DNA from: Morinoia aosen
Taxonomy: Eukaryota > Arthropoda > Malacostraca > Amphipoda > Talitridae
Direction: 5' to 3'
NCBI GenBank assembly: GCA_030386875.1
Contig: CM059575.1
Span: 51,490,859 to 51,554,858 of the forward strand
Length of the DNA: 64,000 nt
Shown: positions 24,880 through 37,921 of the stretch, in pieces
Layout of the letters: the number at the start of each line of letters is the position of its first letter
Position numbering within the stretch: the first letter of the stretch is position 1
Notes under the pieces: model-generated
Database searches by the model: none
Told to the model about the DNA's origin: nothing
Seen by the model: the letters and a program-made list of their open reading frames with translations, nothing else
Position numbers and translations under genes: made by a program

Positions 24880-25128
24880 AGCCTGATACATATCACCTTG
24901 TACATTGGATTTTCAAATGCCTTATAACTAACGCCAGGACGCCATGACGCTTTCCCCCGGTCAAGACCGGTACCCATTTCAGACACCTGGGTAGAGTGGG
25001 GTATTGTGCTTGGAATTTTTCTCCTATACCCAACAGAGAAAATCGCCACTGCCAGCGCCGAGATTCGATCCCGGGTCTCCCGCACGGCGGCAGAACCCTC
25101 TAGCCACATGGCTATGGCGGCACATACT
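24880..25128 (-). mobile_element. tRNA-derived SINE
   Basis: On the minus strand a tRNA-like head starts near 25125 with GCCGCCATAGCCATG. It holds an A-box-like TGGCTAGAGGG, and a B-box-like GGGATCGAATC follows about 30 bp on. Both match RNA polymerase III internal promoter consensus well. A unique body follows (CTCTGTTGGGTATAGGAG, ACCCAGGTGTCTGAAATGGG, ACCGGTCTTGACCGGGGG) and then a tail with AATAAAG near 24865-24870. There is no protein. It would rely on a LINE for mobility. Transcription would be by pol III from the internal boxes. Confidence 0.75.
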
Positions 25129-26554
25129 GATTTGTGCATTTGAGGTGCATAGTTGAAAAATATCTAAATGACTTGTTTTTATCAGGCTTTTTAGAAACAT
25201 TCAGTATTCTTCAGAATTCCCCTTGCTGATATATGGAATTCAACAGACTGAAAACTTGGTCTAAAGCAAAATCAACAAAATTGTTCGCTTAATGCCCTGT
25301 AGTGCTTCATCACATTTCTGCTTCATCACATTTCATCACGTACATCAGTGTGTGAACCTTAATTTAACAGTACTGCAATTTTTATTGCCACTCGCTAGTA
25401 TCGTGACATCTTTTCAAAGATGTAAAACTAACCACTGCCATAATAATCTAAATCATTCACGAATGCCAAATAAAGTTCATGAAATCTCTGGTGAAAAAAG
25501 TTTTAAATTTTAATCTGTGTCTACGATAACAAAATATTGTTACCCAATGTTCAGGATGACTTTTCTCGTACGGTTTGCGATCCATAGACATTGTAAGCAA
25601 ATTTTCTAGACGAATGATGCTTGACTCTCTCCAGAAAAAATTAGTTGTGTCTGTGTATAAACGATACGATTGTGAAATTGCCATATTTTTTTGCCTTGTA
25701 GTGTATTGAAGTTTTTAATGTTTAGACAAAGAATGTTATCGACAGCGAAAAATAATCAAATTTAATCTTTCGTAAGAGTTATTGTGGCATTATTTTTTTG
25801 ACACAACGTATTTAAAAAAATAAAATATTCAGCCTTTAAATAAGTAGATTATATAGCTTAATGTCAAGGTTAGGCTTTGTTTTCCGCCTTGATAAGACTT
25901 CTTAAATCTTCTGTAAGTTTCTCATGTGTGAGGAAACAGAGAAACGAATGCAATAGACACCATCAGTATTTGTGATGAGGTGGGAAATCAAATAAAACAA
26001 TTCTACTTCACTTTGGCAGATAATATAGTTTGGACCTCTGCTAAGTCAATTTACAGAAATGTCTCAAGAAAAGTAACGTTAAATAACACGTTTATCTGTA
26101 AATTTGAGATAAACAATTGAAAATAGGATCCAAGTGGTCATTTCTCACAAAAACATTGACCAATCAAACTCAACGATACACTGATGGAAATAGAAATGAG
26201 GTCCTTCATATTCGTTCTGAAGTGTTATACGATCTTTATGAACTTGGAAGGTAATTACGGCACTGAGAATTAGCAGCCTTTCAACACAACCTCGGCCGCT
26301 AGCTTGCTGGCATCTCTAAACGTTCATCATGCCGCAAGTAACGCTGCATTCATCGTGTCATAGCAATGTTGTTATGAAGCACCGAGCGAGGGGGTATGAA
26401 CGACACAAATCTAGGAATGCGAAATCTCAGTGGGGTATTAGTTTTCGACATCAATTTAATATTTATGCAAATGACTTTGCTCCCAGATAAACTTCCAAAT
26501 TGTTAAGAAATGGCTAACGTTTCATGTTTTTTCATAATTTTCACTAACATACCA
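25129..26554. other. Gene-free AT-rich stretch
   Basis: I see no gene here. A short duplication, GCTTCATCACATTT, occurs at about 25306-25335. Confidence 0.5.
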
Positions 26555-27085
26555 TGAGCTGGAAAATGAGTGATAATCGTGTAGCTATTGTTGAGCTATG
26601 TATGTAGCACTAACAGATGATTAGTAAATCAGAGACGGTCAGGCTGCTGAAGTGCCAAATTCTGCAGTTCATGAAGTTTTGTTTTGGTGCAACGAGCTTG
26701 GTATTGACGACAATTGCGCTCGAAGTGGCCTCACTCGAATCCCTCGACCTGTTAAGAATACATCAAAGCCGTCAATGTAAGGATCGGACGAAACCTAACG
26801 AAATCAGTTCGGAAGTTTATGTCACAAATATAAATGCGAGCTAAAAAGCATGCTATATAAATAGTGTCAAAAACGATTTGAACTTTTCATTAAACATTCA
26901 GAAGCGTCAGCAAATGTCAACACAACCAGCACATTATAGGAAAAAAGATTCACGATTGAAATTTTTTTATGGACGAGCTCAAGGAAGGTGAGTTCACAGA
27001 TAACGTTGTGCTGTCAAATAGAACAGTTTTCACGGCTGAAGTTAAATACACTACCAGAATGACGAAGTGCTGAGAATGTCCTTTC
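26555..27085 (+). pseudogene. Possible decayed mariner-like transposase
   Basis: A peptide reading MDELKEGEFTDNVVLSN then RTVFTAEVKYTTR (about 26970-27060) resembles the region around the first catalytic Asp of mariner-like transposases, where a Ser-Asp-Glu is followed by Phe-His and a Lys-Val segment. Here the Asp has become Asn. Upstream, WKMSDNRVAIVELCM resembles the N-terminal helix of the DNA-binding domain. Several stops and frame changes separate the pieces. The resemblance is weak and I cannot exclude chance. Confidence 0.3.
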
Positions 27086-30000
27086 CAAGCAACCAAGTAT
27101 CCTAAGTATTGTTTGCTGAACAATTTTCAAAACCGACATGAGTGATGCTGATGTTACTATTTTCGAAAGTTAGTGTTCACATTACATTATTAGTTTAATG
27201 GGATGCCAAAGTGTACATCAGTTCCTGTAACGAGCGATTATTTTTCTTGCACTCAAAGAAACTATTTAGCACTTGAACAAGAAGCTGTACACCTTTTAAT
27301 CGGATTGTTGACACTTCATACGTCAATAAGAGTGCAACGGTTGTGTTGGGTAATTTTCAATGGTCCAACCCAAAAATGACGATTTTACTCACTGCCTGAT
27401 TTAACTAAACGGAATGAAAAATATATTTAACACTTTGTTATTCTAAGAACTTCTCTCGCATGAGAATGGTACAACCATGTCATCAGCAAAGAAAGATGGC
27501 TACTGTTCGAATAAATCATGTTTTTTGCCCCTAGATGATGCATGGTGTGCAAGTAATCCAAGAACGAAAAAAGAGTTTACATAAAAGCGTTATCAGTGGA
27601 TGTTAGCGCCGCACTGCAAACAGTGATCAATAATGATGCGCATAAAAAAGATGGATAAAAACGGTATTCTCTCACACCTGAAATATCTCGTGACTGGGGC
27701 AAGCTGCCTCAAGATGCTGCAAAATTATGTCATTAGATAAAGCAAAAACCCCTCTTTAGCGGTGATTACAATTGCAGTGTTAGGCGAGTATCAGACACTG
27801 CATACCACGGAGCCATGTACAAAACCCCATGCACTACAAACACCGCTTACCGCAAAGACGTTACCAAGATAGCAAAGTGCATGCATCGTGAAGAGCTGAG
27901 ATCGCTTATCTTCAGCACACGAAATATGCTTCTACAAGGTGAAAGGATCATAAATTTCCAAGAATAGATTGATTCACCAAAGTTTCTACCACACTACTCA
28001 ATATATGAAAAACGGGATCGTTTCAAGTAAACTGTAGCTTCTTTTTCACAGAACTTGATCAATCTGGGCAGCAGACAACTCGAGATTGCTCTCGAGTTGT
28101 ATGGTCTTAATGCTCTTGAGAGCTGTATCACTCAATTTGAAATCAAGCGATAAGTTCCGTAATGATTGGAACTTACTGTTTGAGAACTACAGCTTATTCA
28201 AATTAGGATGATTTAAAGCTAATGTGTACTATAAACCGAGAGAAAATAGCAGTTCACGTTAATAAGATTTTTGTTGCATTCTTCAATTGAAATTTCAGAG
28301 CTCTCGGGGAGACTCATTATGATCATGTTGCAATACATGAAAAATCATTATGGTTTTACAGTTACGTATACTTGCACACAACTCCTATGATAATTTATTT
28401 TCTCGTTACATGTATATCATGTGATGGTTTTTCAAGGTGGTACTATTCCTCGTTGAATATTCCCTAAAATGCTTTTATTGAAAGTTTTGCTATATTTTTA
28501 GTTACAGATATTGAGAGAATTTCATCAAATACATTTGTTGCAGCATGTTGAGATCACGTATTCACAAATATTATACGCAAATATTGTGAGCATTAAACTT
28601 TACTACGGAAATATCTAAAAATTTACCCTCTTTCTTATGTAAATTTATGAGCTGAAGAGTTAAGTGTCAAACCCGGCACATTCTGGGAGGACTGAATATT
28701 CCTTGCAGGAGCAGGAGAGTATTAAAGAGTTAAAATATACCAAATTGAAAATGTCGCTGTGCGCAGATCTTATGCTGCTTGTATCTTTTATGCCTTGCAA
28801 TCTTTTTAATTATTTGATAAGCAATGGGAACATGTCAGAGGAAAGCTGCTCACCACTTTAAATGATTGGTTTTATTCAGGCCTGCAGCACTAAACAATCA
28901 ATTCATTGATGACTTTGTTCATTGATTGAACAAAACTGCCACAATAACCAGCGTCTGCGGTAAGTTCCAAGACCCATTCATATATTAAAAAGCAGCCTCA
29001 AAGAATGAAAGTACATACAACGTATTTACTACATCAGTCCCAAAGATCTAGTACAGAAAAAGTTGCCTTTGTAATTCCACTTCTGCTACTTATTAGAACA
29101 AAAATAATACGTCGTTTTGAAGATTGGCGATGCGAGACCCTAATCTTGTGAAGGCCTTGCTTGTGTGCCGCTTTAATACTTTCTTAAATTAAATAAAGGT
29201 CGCACGTGCTGAGCAATTTCATCCTTTAGCAGCGTTACCTGGGGGTCCAGTCTTGAGCGCAGCGCTGGCTAATGAGAGGCGGGCGAGAGGGAAGGGACTA
29301 CAGCAGCAGCCGATGAGGAGGGCGACCTACCATGATAATGACCACTTATCCCACGGGATAGTGGCCTTCTAGCTCAAGTTTGGAACTAACTGCGTGCACC
29401 TCAGTTCAGTTGTAATTCTGATAGCTTAATTTGATGAGAATGTGTAGAAATTCAAAAACAAAAACACGCATACAATGATAAGGACTGAGTTTTAACGGTA
29501 TTTGAGATGGTGGTTGTAAAAAATTCAGAAGCATTAATTGAAATTGAATTATGATGTAAAGAAAGTTACGATACTCCATGAGATTGAAGCCTCCGCTCTG
29601 ATTAATACATTTTGTTAGAATTATTTCCCTTTTTCATTATTATTGCTGTTCCAAATTTGCTCAGGCCGAATCTTTATATTCCTCTCATACTTAAATAAAC
29701 TGCAAGGCAAGCACCCTTATCTGTAAAAGATTTTCGTATATTCATTCTGAAGTCACAGTCGAAAAACAAATCCAGTTCGTCTCCTATCAAACTCATTTGC
29801 AGTATCCACGTCATAATTATCTGACCCCGTAAACTGAGCAGCAATCCAGCACGAAGGCAACCGCAGTTATGAGCATAAATCATCCTAAGGAAGAACGTGC
29901 GGGTAGATGAAGAATTATAGCAAGTCTGCAGTTCTCATTGCAAACTTGTACTCTTCAGTAAATTGAGCCGCAGTAAGCTAACAGCTACAAATTCATTTAT

Positions 30001-31996
30001 CTCTACCTCTGGTGGTAAAATATTCCTGGCATCGAACACGAAACTTTCGTGTTATGTTGATTAGGAGTTCTCTCCCAAGTTTTCTCTTTAGCTGATGGGA
30101 GGGGACTTGGCTCGTGCGTCTCACTGAGGTAGACGGGCAGAGTTCTGGAGCGAGGGTCGACCAGAGGCAGCCTGGACGGCGCTCGGACGACATTAATGGA
30201 AGGGAAGGCAAGGTCAGGGCTGCCGCAGGGACGAGCCGCAGTATTACTCGCCTCGCTCAGTCATCGATTTGGTCTGCATAACGCATAGTTCTGGGTGACA
30301 AACTGACTAGATTGCCGAGCTGCGCATGAGCAACCATTTGTTGAATGTGATAATATGGCCCTGTTGTTCGCAGTTGCTGCACCATGCGTCATCTCTGAGA
30401 TGGTAATTTCACGGTCGCACTCGCTTTCAACCGCGTATTGGTGTTGGTAGCTAATGATTTTTCTCGTAGCTGACATTACATGACGGGTCTATCGCTCCTC
30501 ACCTGTTGAGTAACTAACTCATCGTGAATCACGGGATTTGAAAGCCAACCTGCATTAGTTCACTGGAAATTTTTTTGTTACTTCTACTAAATTTTTTTTG
30601 TTTGCACCAGCTGTTATATTTTCCGGTGCGTATGATTTTAAATTTTCTCATTAACAGATTTGTTACAAAATTCTACTATTTTCGTTGTCACTGAAGCTTC
30701 AACTCCGTTTCCGATGAAACTCGGCTTCGTTAATTTTGTGGAGTAACAAAAAACTTTTTGCTCATAGTGATTAGCCTGCAAAGTTAGCCTCCATAAGTGA
30801 GCCTGTAAAATAAAGCGAAGCAGTAACTCCCCGTACCTGCAGTATTCTTTGTCGTCGTCTTAAATACGTGTCGTCTCCTCAATATATACCTGTTTATTTT
30901 TACTCTGCCATTGAATCCTCATTTTTCCTTATTTCACGTATCATAGAGTGAACATTTCGTTAAAGTTCGTTGTATTGTACTCTTTTTATGTCAAAGCTAA
31001 TCATAGAATTTCCCTGAATATGTTCGAAACCTTGTGAAGGAATTTAAATGAAATCTAGTAATATTATAAAGAAACAATTATGACGCACGAAAAAGAGGGC
31101 ATGAACAGCACATTTGTGTTTACAGGTGGTCTCTTTTTAGGCGTAACAAACGCACGCCGAAAAGTAAATATTAATAAGTGGTCTCAGTATGATAGCATCA
31201 TAAATTATCTTCTACAACAAGGGCAGTCTAAGTATTTCTCATTGAAATTTGCGTATATTTTTTAGTAAATTAAAATTATGATCATGCCCCACGTGCTTCA
31301 TGCCAAGAATGTTAGCCCATATAAATTTACTGACAAGCTGGAGAGCCATGAGAACAAGCAAACTTGTGCATTATCGAATCATCTGCATGAACCAAAGTAC
31401 CACACTAAATTTTTGTAATCCAATTTTCCTAACGCTTATTGCGATAAATAGTGAATATAAAAAATGGTATTCCTTAATAGGCATGTAGGGTTATCCCTTT
31501 GAGTAATTATTGGCATCATACAATAAAAAATTTGTAAATTCTTAAATAAATTATAGCAAAGAGAAAATTTACAGCCAAAACATGAAGGGCCCAACGCGGA
31601 CGTAGAGCAGCATGCTGACTGTTCCAAGACGATTGTCATTTACTAAAGCAACGTTTGGTATGTGCTGAACAGTAATAGAAGTGACGTTAAACATGAGCAG
31701 ATGTTGTGTGATTAGCTTGATCGATAATTTAACGAGTCGTTAACTAGGTTCAAAAATGAAATATCATGTACATCTGTACACCACTCAACGTCTCAGTTCA
31801 GCGGTACGGTCGCTTTTCTCTTCTATAAAGTTGACTCTTTCTAGACCATAGATGACGACGGTGAGTAGCTTACAAAGATCAATCAACTTAGTTCCCAAAT
31901 TTAGTTTATTAGATGTTTCTAATGGAGCTACTAAAAACTAACCGCAAACGTTGCAAAAAATTCTTAACTTGAGCAGTTTTTCAGATGAACGATCAG

Positions 31997-32025
31997 AGTA
32001 AAAACGTTCATAGAACGTTTTTACT
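31997..32025. repeat. Perfect 12-bp inverted repeat
   Basis: AGTAAAAACGTT, a CATAG loop, then AACGTTTTTACT. All 12 pairs match. The 3' side is T-rich, but I see no gene beside it for which it could act. Confidence 0.6.
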
Positions 32026-33327
32026 ATTTTTGAAAGACACGGAAAGTTTAACACTTCCATGAAAATTTCCTATCTATATAATAGGATACGTAAAACAAAT
32101 GTAAAACAAAAAAGAGACATGTATCATTTTCGAAAATAACTTTAAAAGGATTGAGGATGATCTACTAATCGAAAGGAGTAATACACACAGGAAGAGAGCA
32201 CCATTTATGCGTCATTAATTGGTTGCTATTTTAAGTGCAAAAGGTCACAGGGCTTGCGCATCATACAAGCTTTGCCTCACGGGACGAAGGAGAGTAAAGA
32301 TAGGAAGAACGAATCAACTATTTAACCACAGCAGCGGGGGATCGCCAGATATACAATATTCGTACAGCAAAGAAAGACTGACATAGGAAGACTCGAGACA
32401 CATATTTGCAGGCACACACACACCCTTCAAGAGAACACACACGAGTTTAATCTACGTTTTAAGGGTTAACGAGCTTAGACAGTCTAGCAGGACAATTTTA
32501 CTGCATCGAATCTGTCATTGAAAACGAATACTTTGGCTGAAGAGAAACGTACGTTTTAATCTCGAATCGCTTTAGTTCCCGCTCATGCACGAGCATATAT
32601 AAGCTCTGCCTGGTCAATCTGGCTGCTACTGGGAAGAAGTGCGAGCGGGAACACTTGATGAATGATACGCTACCCAGTGCCGCCTAATTGAGTACTTATG
32701 CACGGGGCCAGAATATTGCGCACAAAGTTCGTGGGTGTGGCGCTATCAGCTACTTACTGTTTTAGACCTTGGAATTGACTGGCCCGTTAGTTCGATGGGT
32801 AGCCTTTCTATAGCGAGGAAAATGGCTTCCCAGTATTCGAACCATGCGCTTGAGAGCAAAAATACTATGCCTGTCTCATGTCGAGACAAAAATATCTGAT
32901 GATTCTGGAGGGAGGAAGCCGTTAACGTTTTCTGCCACAGAGAAAATTTCATTTTATGTACAGGGCAAAAGTTTTCAAAATTTTGTAATTACGGCGACGA
33001 CATTTTTTCATGGAGAGGCAACAAATTATGAAAAGCCCCCGGAGTATACCGAATGTACTTTAAGTGGTCTTGTGTTAAAATGCGGAAGTAGGAGCGAAAA
33101 TGAAGATTGGTGTGTGAATATTCCATGTTTACAAAGAACCAGTATTTTTATGCATGTTTTTTTCTAAATCTAGTGCATTGACGAAAATTTGTCAAAACGA
33201 ATGAAACACAAACCGCAAAATTGTGTAAATCTCATCTGAATTTCATTTATAGACTAACTACACACATTGCACCTGTTGGAACCTATCCAGATGAAGGAAT
33301 CAACGGCAATTGTTGTCACTTAATATT

Positions 33328-33376
33328 ATAGTGAGAGCCATGTAAAATTGTGTATAGTGAGAGCCATGTAAAATTG
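33328..33376. repeat. Short direct duplication
   Basis: A 23-bp block beginning ATAGTGAGAGCCATG occurs twice with a 3-bp spacer (33328-33350 and 33354-33376), with no differences as read. Confidence 0.8.
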
Positions 33377-35302
33377 ATCGGGTAATTTCTCAACTGTTAC
33401 CATTATCTGAGTTGTAGCAGGAAATGATAGATATGCGGAAAAAACATAAAATATTATATTAAAGTGGGATGATTTCCATGTTTAATATTATCTTGAACAA
33501 AATTTTACAGCTCACACCAAGATTGAATTTTGTGAAGCTCTACATATTATCCACAAGTATCATTCCCATGATCATCGCTGGTTCGGGGACTCTGATGCGT
33601 AATTCAATTTATCAAATCAAACAAGTTTGTTTAAACATGAAAATACGGATTCCTAACAGAAAATATGTAAAATCAGAGAATCAACCTCAAATCATCAGGC
33701 AACTCACAATGCCAAGTGGAGTCGAGCGGATACTACAGAAACAGAAAGACAATAAATTTCCTGTTACCGAACTCTATGTCTACGCAGTTTCTGCTCCCAT
33801 TCTCAGCAAAGTTATCACTCCGCTCAGCGGACGTACGCACGAGCGCATGTGTTCAGATTTGCAGTACGCCTCGAGTAGAAGAACTGACGGCGAGCTATTT
33901 CGAAAGAACTACACGAGAGTGCAATATTTACTTGCATCCGTTGCAGCACTAATCCAGGCTCACACACGACCTCAAATGCGTAGTGTCAAATCATGAGCGT
34001 GACAGAAATATCTCCAATGTAAAACTGAATGTTACGCTGCATCATCATGTCATACTACATTACAAGTAAGAGAAAATTTTAAAATATCTTTTCGTTCTCC
34101 GCATGATCAGAGCAGTAGCTGTTTCGACAATCAAAATGAATTACTTGCGTGAATAAAGACTTCTTGATGTTATCACTCACGTAGCTGCGTCTAACTCTGT
34201 AAAACCGAATTATCTTCCATAGGTTCCTCATAAAAATGACGACGAGGAAATTTAATAAAATATGAATGAAGACTGAAAAACTTTTCGTGGCTAAATTTTT
34301 CAGCTTTATATCAGCTTTTATAATTTCCTCACAAAACGAGTTCCAGTGATGCTCGAGCTATTCGGCATGGAATGTAGATAAGCAGCGCCGCAGCTGGGCA
34401 AATGTGTTTAAGAGCATTTCATGCAGTGCCATAGCCGAACAGCCTTCAAAAGTGTACCAGTAGAATCGAACTAAGATAAATTCTGATGCTTCTTGCGCGT
34501 ATTTCTGATTTAAAGGATAACTACAAAACGGGGCTCATTTATAAACTCCTTCTCGCACTCAACTGCAACGAGTTAACTTCGTTGAACAGCTTTTACCCGT
34601 GCATCGAAAATAATTTTTAATGATCAATCGATATGAAAATACACGAGTTTAAATTTTCTCACATTCCAAATTTCGCCAGGAACAAGTGAAAACTCTACAT
34701 AAATTTGTCAATCTATTATTTAAAATGCATTATTCAAAGAGAAAGTCGAACTCGAATTACAAAGCATTCAAACCCCATGGATGTAATTAATATCACCAAT
34801 TACATGGCAGACTAATTGAATTTACAATAAAAGGATTCATCGTACACTTGAGAATCGCTTCAAAAGCAACAAGTGAAATTGTTTGCAAAAGTTTTCTCAA
34901 AATAAATTATGAAATAATGGATCTCCATGGCAAGGATAGTTAAATGTGATGACGTATTACCGTAGACTCTTCTGAAATACAGTCTATACCAATTTTACTG
35001 CTGTAAGTATTCTGACAAGTCATACCTCAACCATACACTCACCACATTGTTTGGAATCACTGTCAAAAATGACTCTTTACATCTTACGACAAAATCATAA
35101 GCAATAATTTAGCATGTCTCAATTTGCATTTAACGGTGCCGGCTTGTCAGTAACAATTAGACCGTCATTAGAAATGAATACATTATCAGAATCACGCCAG
35201 AGAAGCGGATCGTGTAGCTTTAGCTTGTTGAAATTTGTAGAAATAATGTACGGGAACACAAATAAACGTTTTTGCGCTCGTGATTCATAAATCGCAACAC
35301 TG

Positions 35303-35640
35303 ACGACGTTAAGTGTACTCTGATGCAATATTACGCTTCCCAAATTACAACAGCACCGAAGTTATGAGAACTCTGATGCAACATTTAGCTTCTCAAATTA
35401 CAACAGCACCGACATGAAATAAACTCTGGTGAAACACTGTATTCCCTAAATCATAACAGGACCGATGATGCACGTACTCGATCTGATGCACCATTTCGCC
35501 TCCCAAACTGCAACAGCACCGACGTCAAAGATACACAGATGCAACTTTGCATGTTACCAATGTAATAGGACTGATGTTAGAAGTATTCTAATGAAACATT
35601 GTGCTTCAAGCTTGAGTAACAGGAAGAAATTCGCTAAAGT
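35303..35640. repeat. Degenerate ~53-bp tandem array, six units
   Basis: Units of 52-57 bp follow the pattern CGACGT, variable, ACTCTGATGCAACATTT, CTTCCCAAATTACAACAGCAC. Unit starts fall near 35303, 35356, 35409, 35462, 35519 and 35572. The 5' units are closest to each other and the last two have drifted most. Unit lengths are not multiples of three, so the frames inside are not evidence of a protein. Confidence 0.8.
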
Positions 35641-37279
35641 CTGCATGCAAGTGAAAGGCTAGAAGCCAGTATGTGAGACTTTCAAGCTATGAATTCATGA
35701 ACATACTCAATTTAATTACTCGGCTCTAGTGCAGTCACATTTTTCCAAAAAAATAATCATATAATACACGAAAATATGTGACACTCTAGAGTTTGTTAAA
35801 TTCATCGTGAGGGAGAAAGAACTATAAGATGCCATAAGGAATTCATTGCATTACATTAATTACCCAAACGAAGAAGGCTTTGGTTTTGAAGCGCATAGCT
35901 TGAAGCGACAGTGACTGAACGCAACTTACGGCTGCGTTCAGTCTGCGAGGGTACCTTATGATTTAAAAAATTTGATGCAAATTTATGCAGTTACAAGTAC
36001 AAATTTTACCTGAGTTACTAACCATTCTGGGAAGGGAGTCACGTAACAATGTATGCGTGTTTCGCCCGGAAACAAGAAAAATTTGTAGCAAATTGAAGTG
36101 GGACAACTAATGTTTGATGAGCTTTGATGTAGTTAAATTTCTTAAAACACTTTGTTGCAGGAGTAGGGATGATAGAATAGTAAACAGCAGCGGGATGCAG
36201 CATGATTGAAAAATGAAATTATTTTGTCGGTCTCGTGACAAGATTCACGGTATTATGTTCATTTTACCGCACATTAAGTGAATGTGGATTCGATTTATTT
36301 TTGGCATTCCTTTTCTGATGCTAAGAGCGTCAGAAAGAGGACTGAAACATTTACCGTTATTATTCAAATTGCTCCGTGACCTATGTACAAAAATATGGGT
36401 CTACTTCTCTCATTAACATACCTATAGTTTAATGGAAATATGACATACGTAACCATCTTAAGCAACAACCTCTGGAAGAGCTTCATACTGATGTAACTTC
36501 ACAACAAGAATATAATTCACTTTTTGCTCGACACAAATTAACGTGCGCTCGTAAATTTAGTTTGGAAAGTTGCGGCAACGTAAGAGGACCGTCACGAGTA
36601 CATCTTTCCTCTAACTAATTTAACTAAGTTGACTAGCAGAGGGCAGAGGAAAGGTCACGCGACCCTGCTGCATACGAAACCCTCACGGAAAGTCGGCCGG
36701 TTTATCACATTTTGCGCATCCGCAAGGATGTGGGCTTCCGTCTTCAAAGGACTCATAAACCCTTTCAGCTCCGAGGTATTGTTTTTGCAAAGGAATTACA
36801 TAATTTACCGCTCTTAAAATGCAATGGGACGCGACCTTATCAATGAAACATTGTGAATGTACGAATGGCATGAAATATTCTTAATGACCTTTGGGAACGC
36901 AAGATCCACTTAAGGTTAAGAGAAGGAAAGAGTGTGGAAGTGAAAAGGAAAAACAATCATTTTAAATCTTTTTATAAAAGTAAAATCAGCGTTGACGAGT
37001 GTCGATGCTGGCATATTTCAACACAATGCAACGTGTGCGAGCGTTGCGTATGTTAAGCCCACACATCTGTGTATATTTAAAAACTCAAGTTAGCGTAGCC
37101 AGCATGAGCTAGATGCGATTTGTTTAAACGAATAAAATTTGGTTCACGTTACCGAGGTATTTTTTAAACTAGCGTAATTAATTAGTCATCAACGAATAAG
37201 AAGAACATTGTGATATCATACAAATTACAAAATAACGGCATGCGTCTTCTGTAAAAAACTTTAGTTTTTCTAGTTTACA
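35641..37279. other. Gene-free AT-rich stretch
   Basis: I see nothing recognisable here beyond short chance frames. Confidence 0.5.
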
Positions 37280-37460
37280 AAACACGCCACGTGCGTTCTC
37301 GCGTACGTTTGTATATGGTACATGCCAACCTTGCGCAATGTCGTACACGATTCATGTTCACCGTAAACAAAGAACATCACTACGTGATGGACGTGCATCG
37401 CGTGAATTGTACGTGATACAAGTTCAGCTCATCATGCACACACGTGCTGCAGCGGCGCAA
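37280..37460. promoter_or_regulatory. Cluster of ACGTG/CACGTG motifs in a CpG-richer patch
   Basis: At least eight CGTG or ACGTG cores lie within about 180 bp, including CCACGTGCG (about 37289), CTACGTGATGGACGTGC, ATCGCGTGAATTGTACGTG and CACACGTGCTGCAG. Such cores bind bHLH and bHLH-PAS factors in animals. The density stands out from the flanks, but no transcription start or adjacent gene is visible, so an enhancer role is only a guess. Confidence 0.25.
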
Positions 37461-37770
37461 CACTCGACTCCAGCCCTCCACTTCGTTTTAAAATTTGTTT
37501 GAATTTGTGTATAATTTACCATAAAGAAATTTTTGGATTATGGTTTTAAGCGGCATCAACATCTCCTTATTACAGCGTCACACACAGATCTGGTGCGGTA
37601 AAACTTTTGTTATGGGCGTCTATGCACTGATTTAATCATTGCTATTATTGGTGAAGTAAAAAACGATCAAGTAAAGGACTTGTGGCTTCGAAGTTAGCTT
37701 CCCCAGACATCAACTCTGTATCAACAACATTACCACTGCATCAGAACATCTCGGGGTGAAAAAGACACAG

Positions 37771-37921
37771 CGAAGAAGAAAACAACGTCCACAACATTCC
37801 AGACCCTGGATAGAAGAAAAGAACGCTCAAATCATTGCAGACACTAGTATGAAGACAACAACGTCCCTAACATTGCAGACACTAGGAAGAAGAAAACAAC
37901 GCTCGTAGCATTTCAACTAGG
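37771..37921. repeat. ~38-bp tandem array, four units
   Basis: The unit pattern is GAAGAAGAAAACAACG, variable, AACATTGCAGACACTAGG. Four units of 37-40 bp run without gaps. The outer units are more divergent than the inner ones. Confidence 0.75.

Larger units (their letters stand above)
27086..35302. other. Long stretch without a recognised gene
   Basis: Eight kilobases with no recognisable gene. The longest ATG frame (33469-33996, plus, 175 codons) has no domain that I recognise. GC-richer patches at about 29220-29400, 30090-30250 and 32600-32760 interrupt the AT-rich background without encoding anything I can name. Two small symmetric sequences (31997-32025, 33328-33376) are listed separately. 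Confidence 0.5.

Noticed and set aside
32600-32860. tRNA-like B box (GGTTCGAATAC on the minus strand near 32834)
   Set aside because: There is no A box at a sensible distance and no acceptor-stem pairing.
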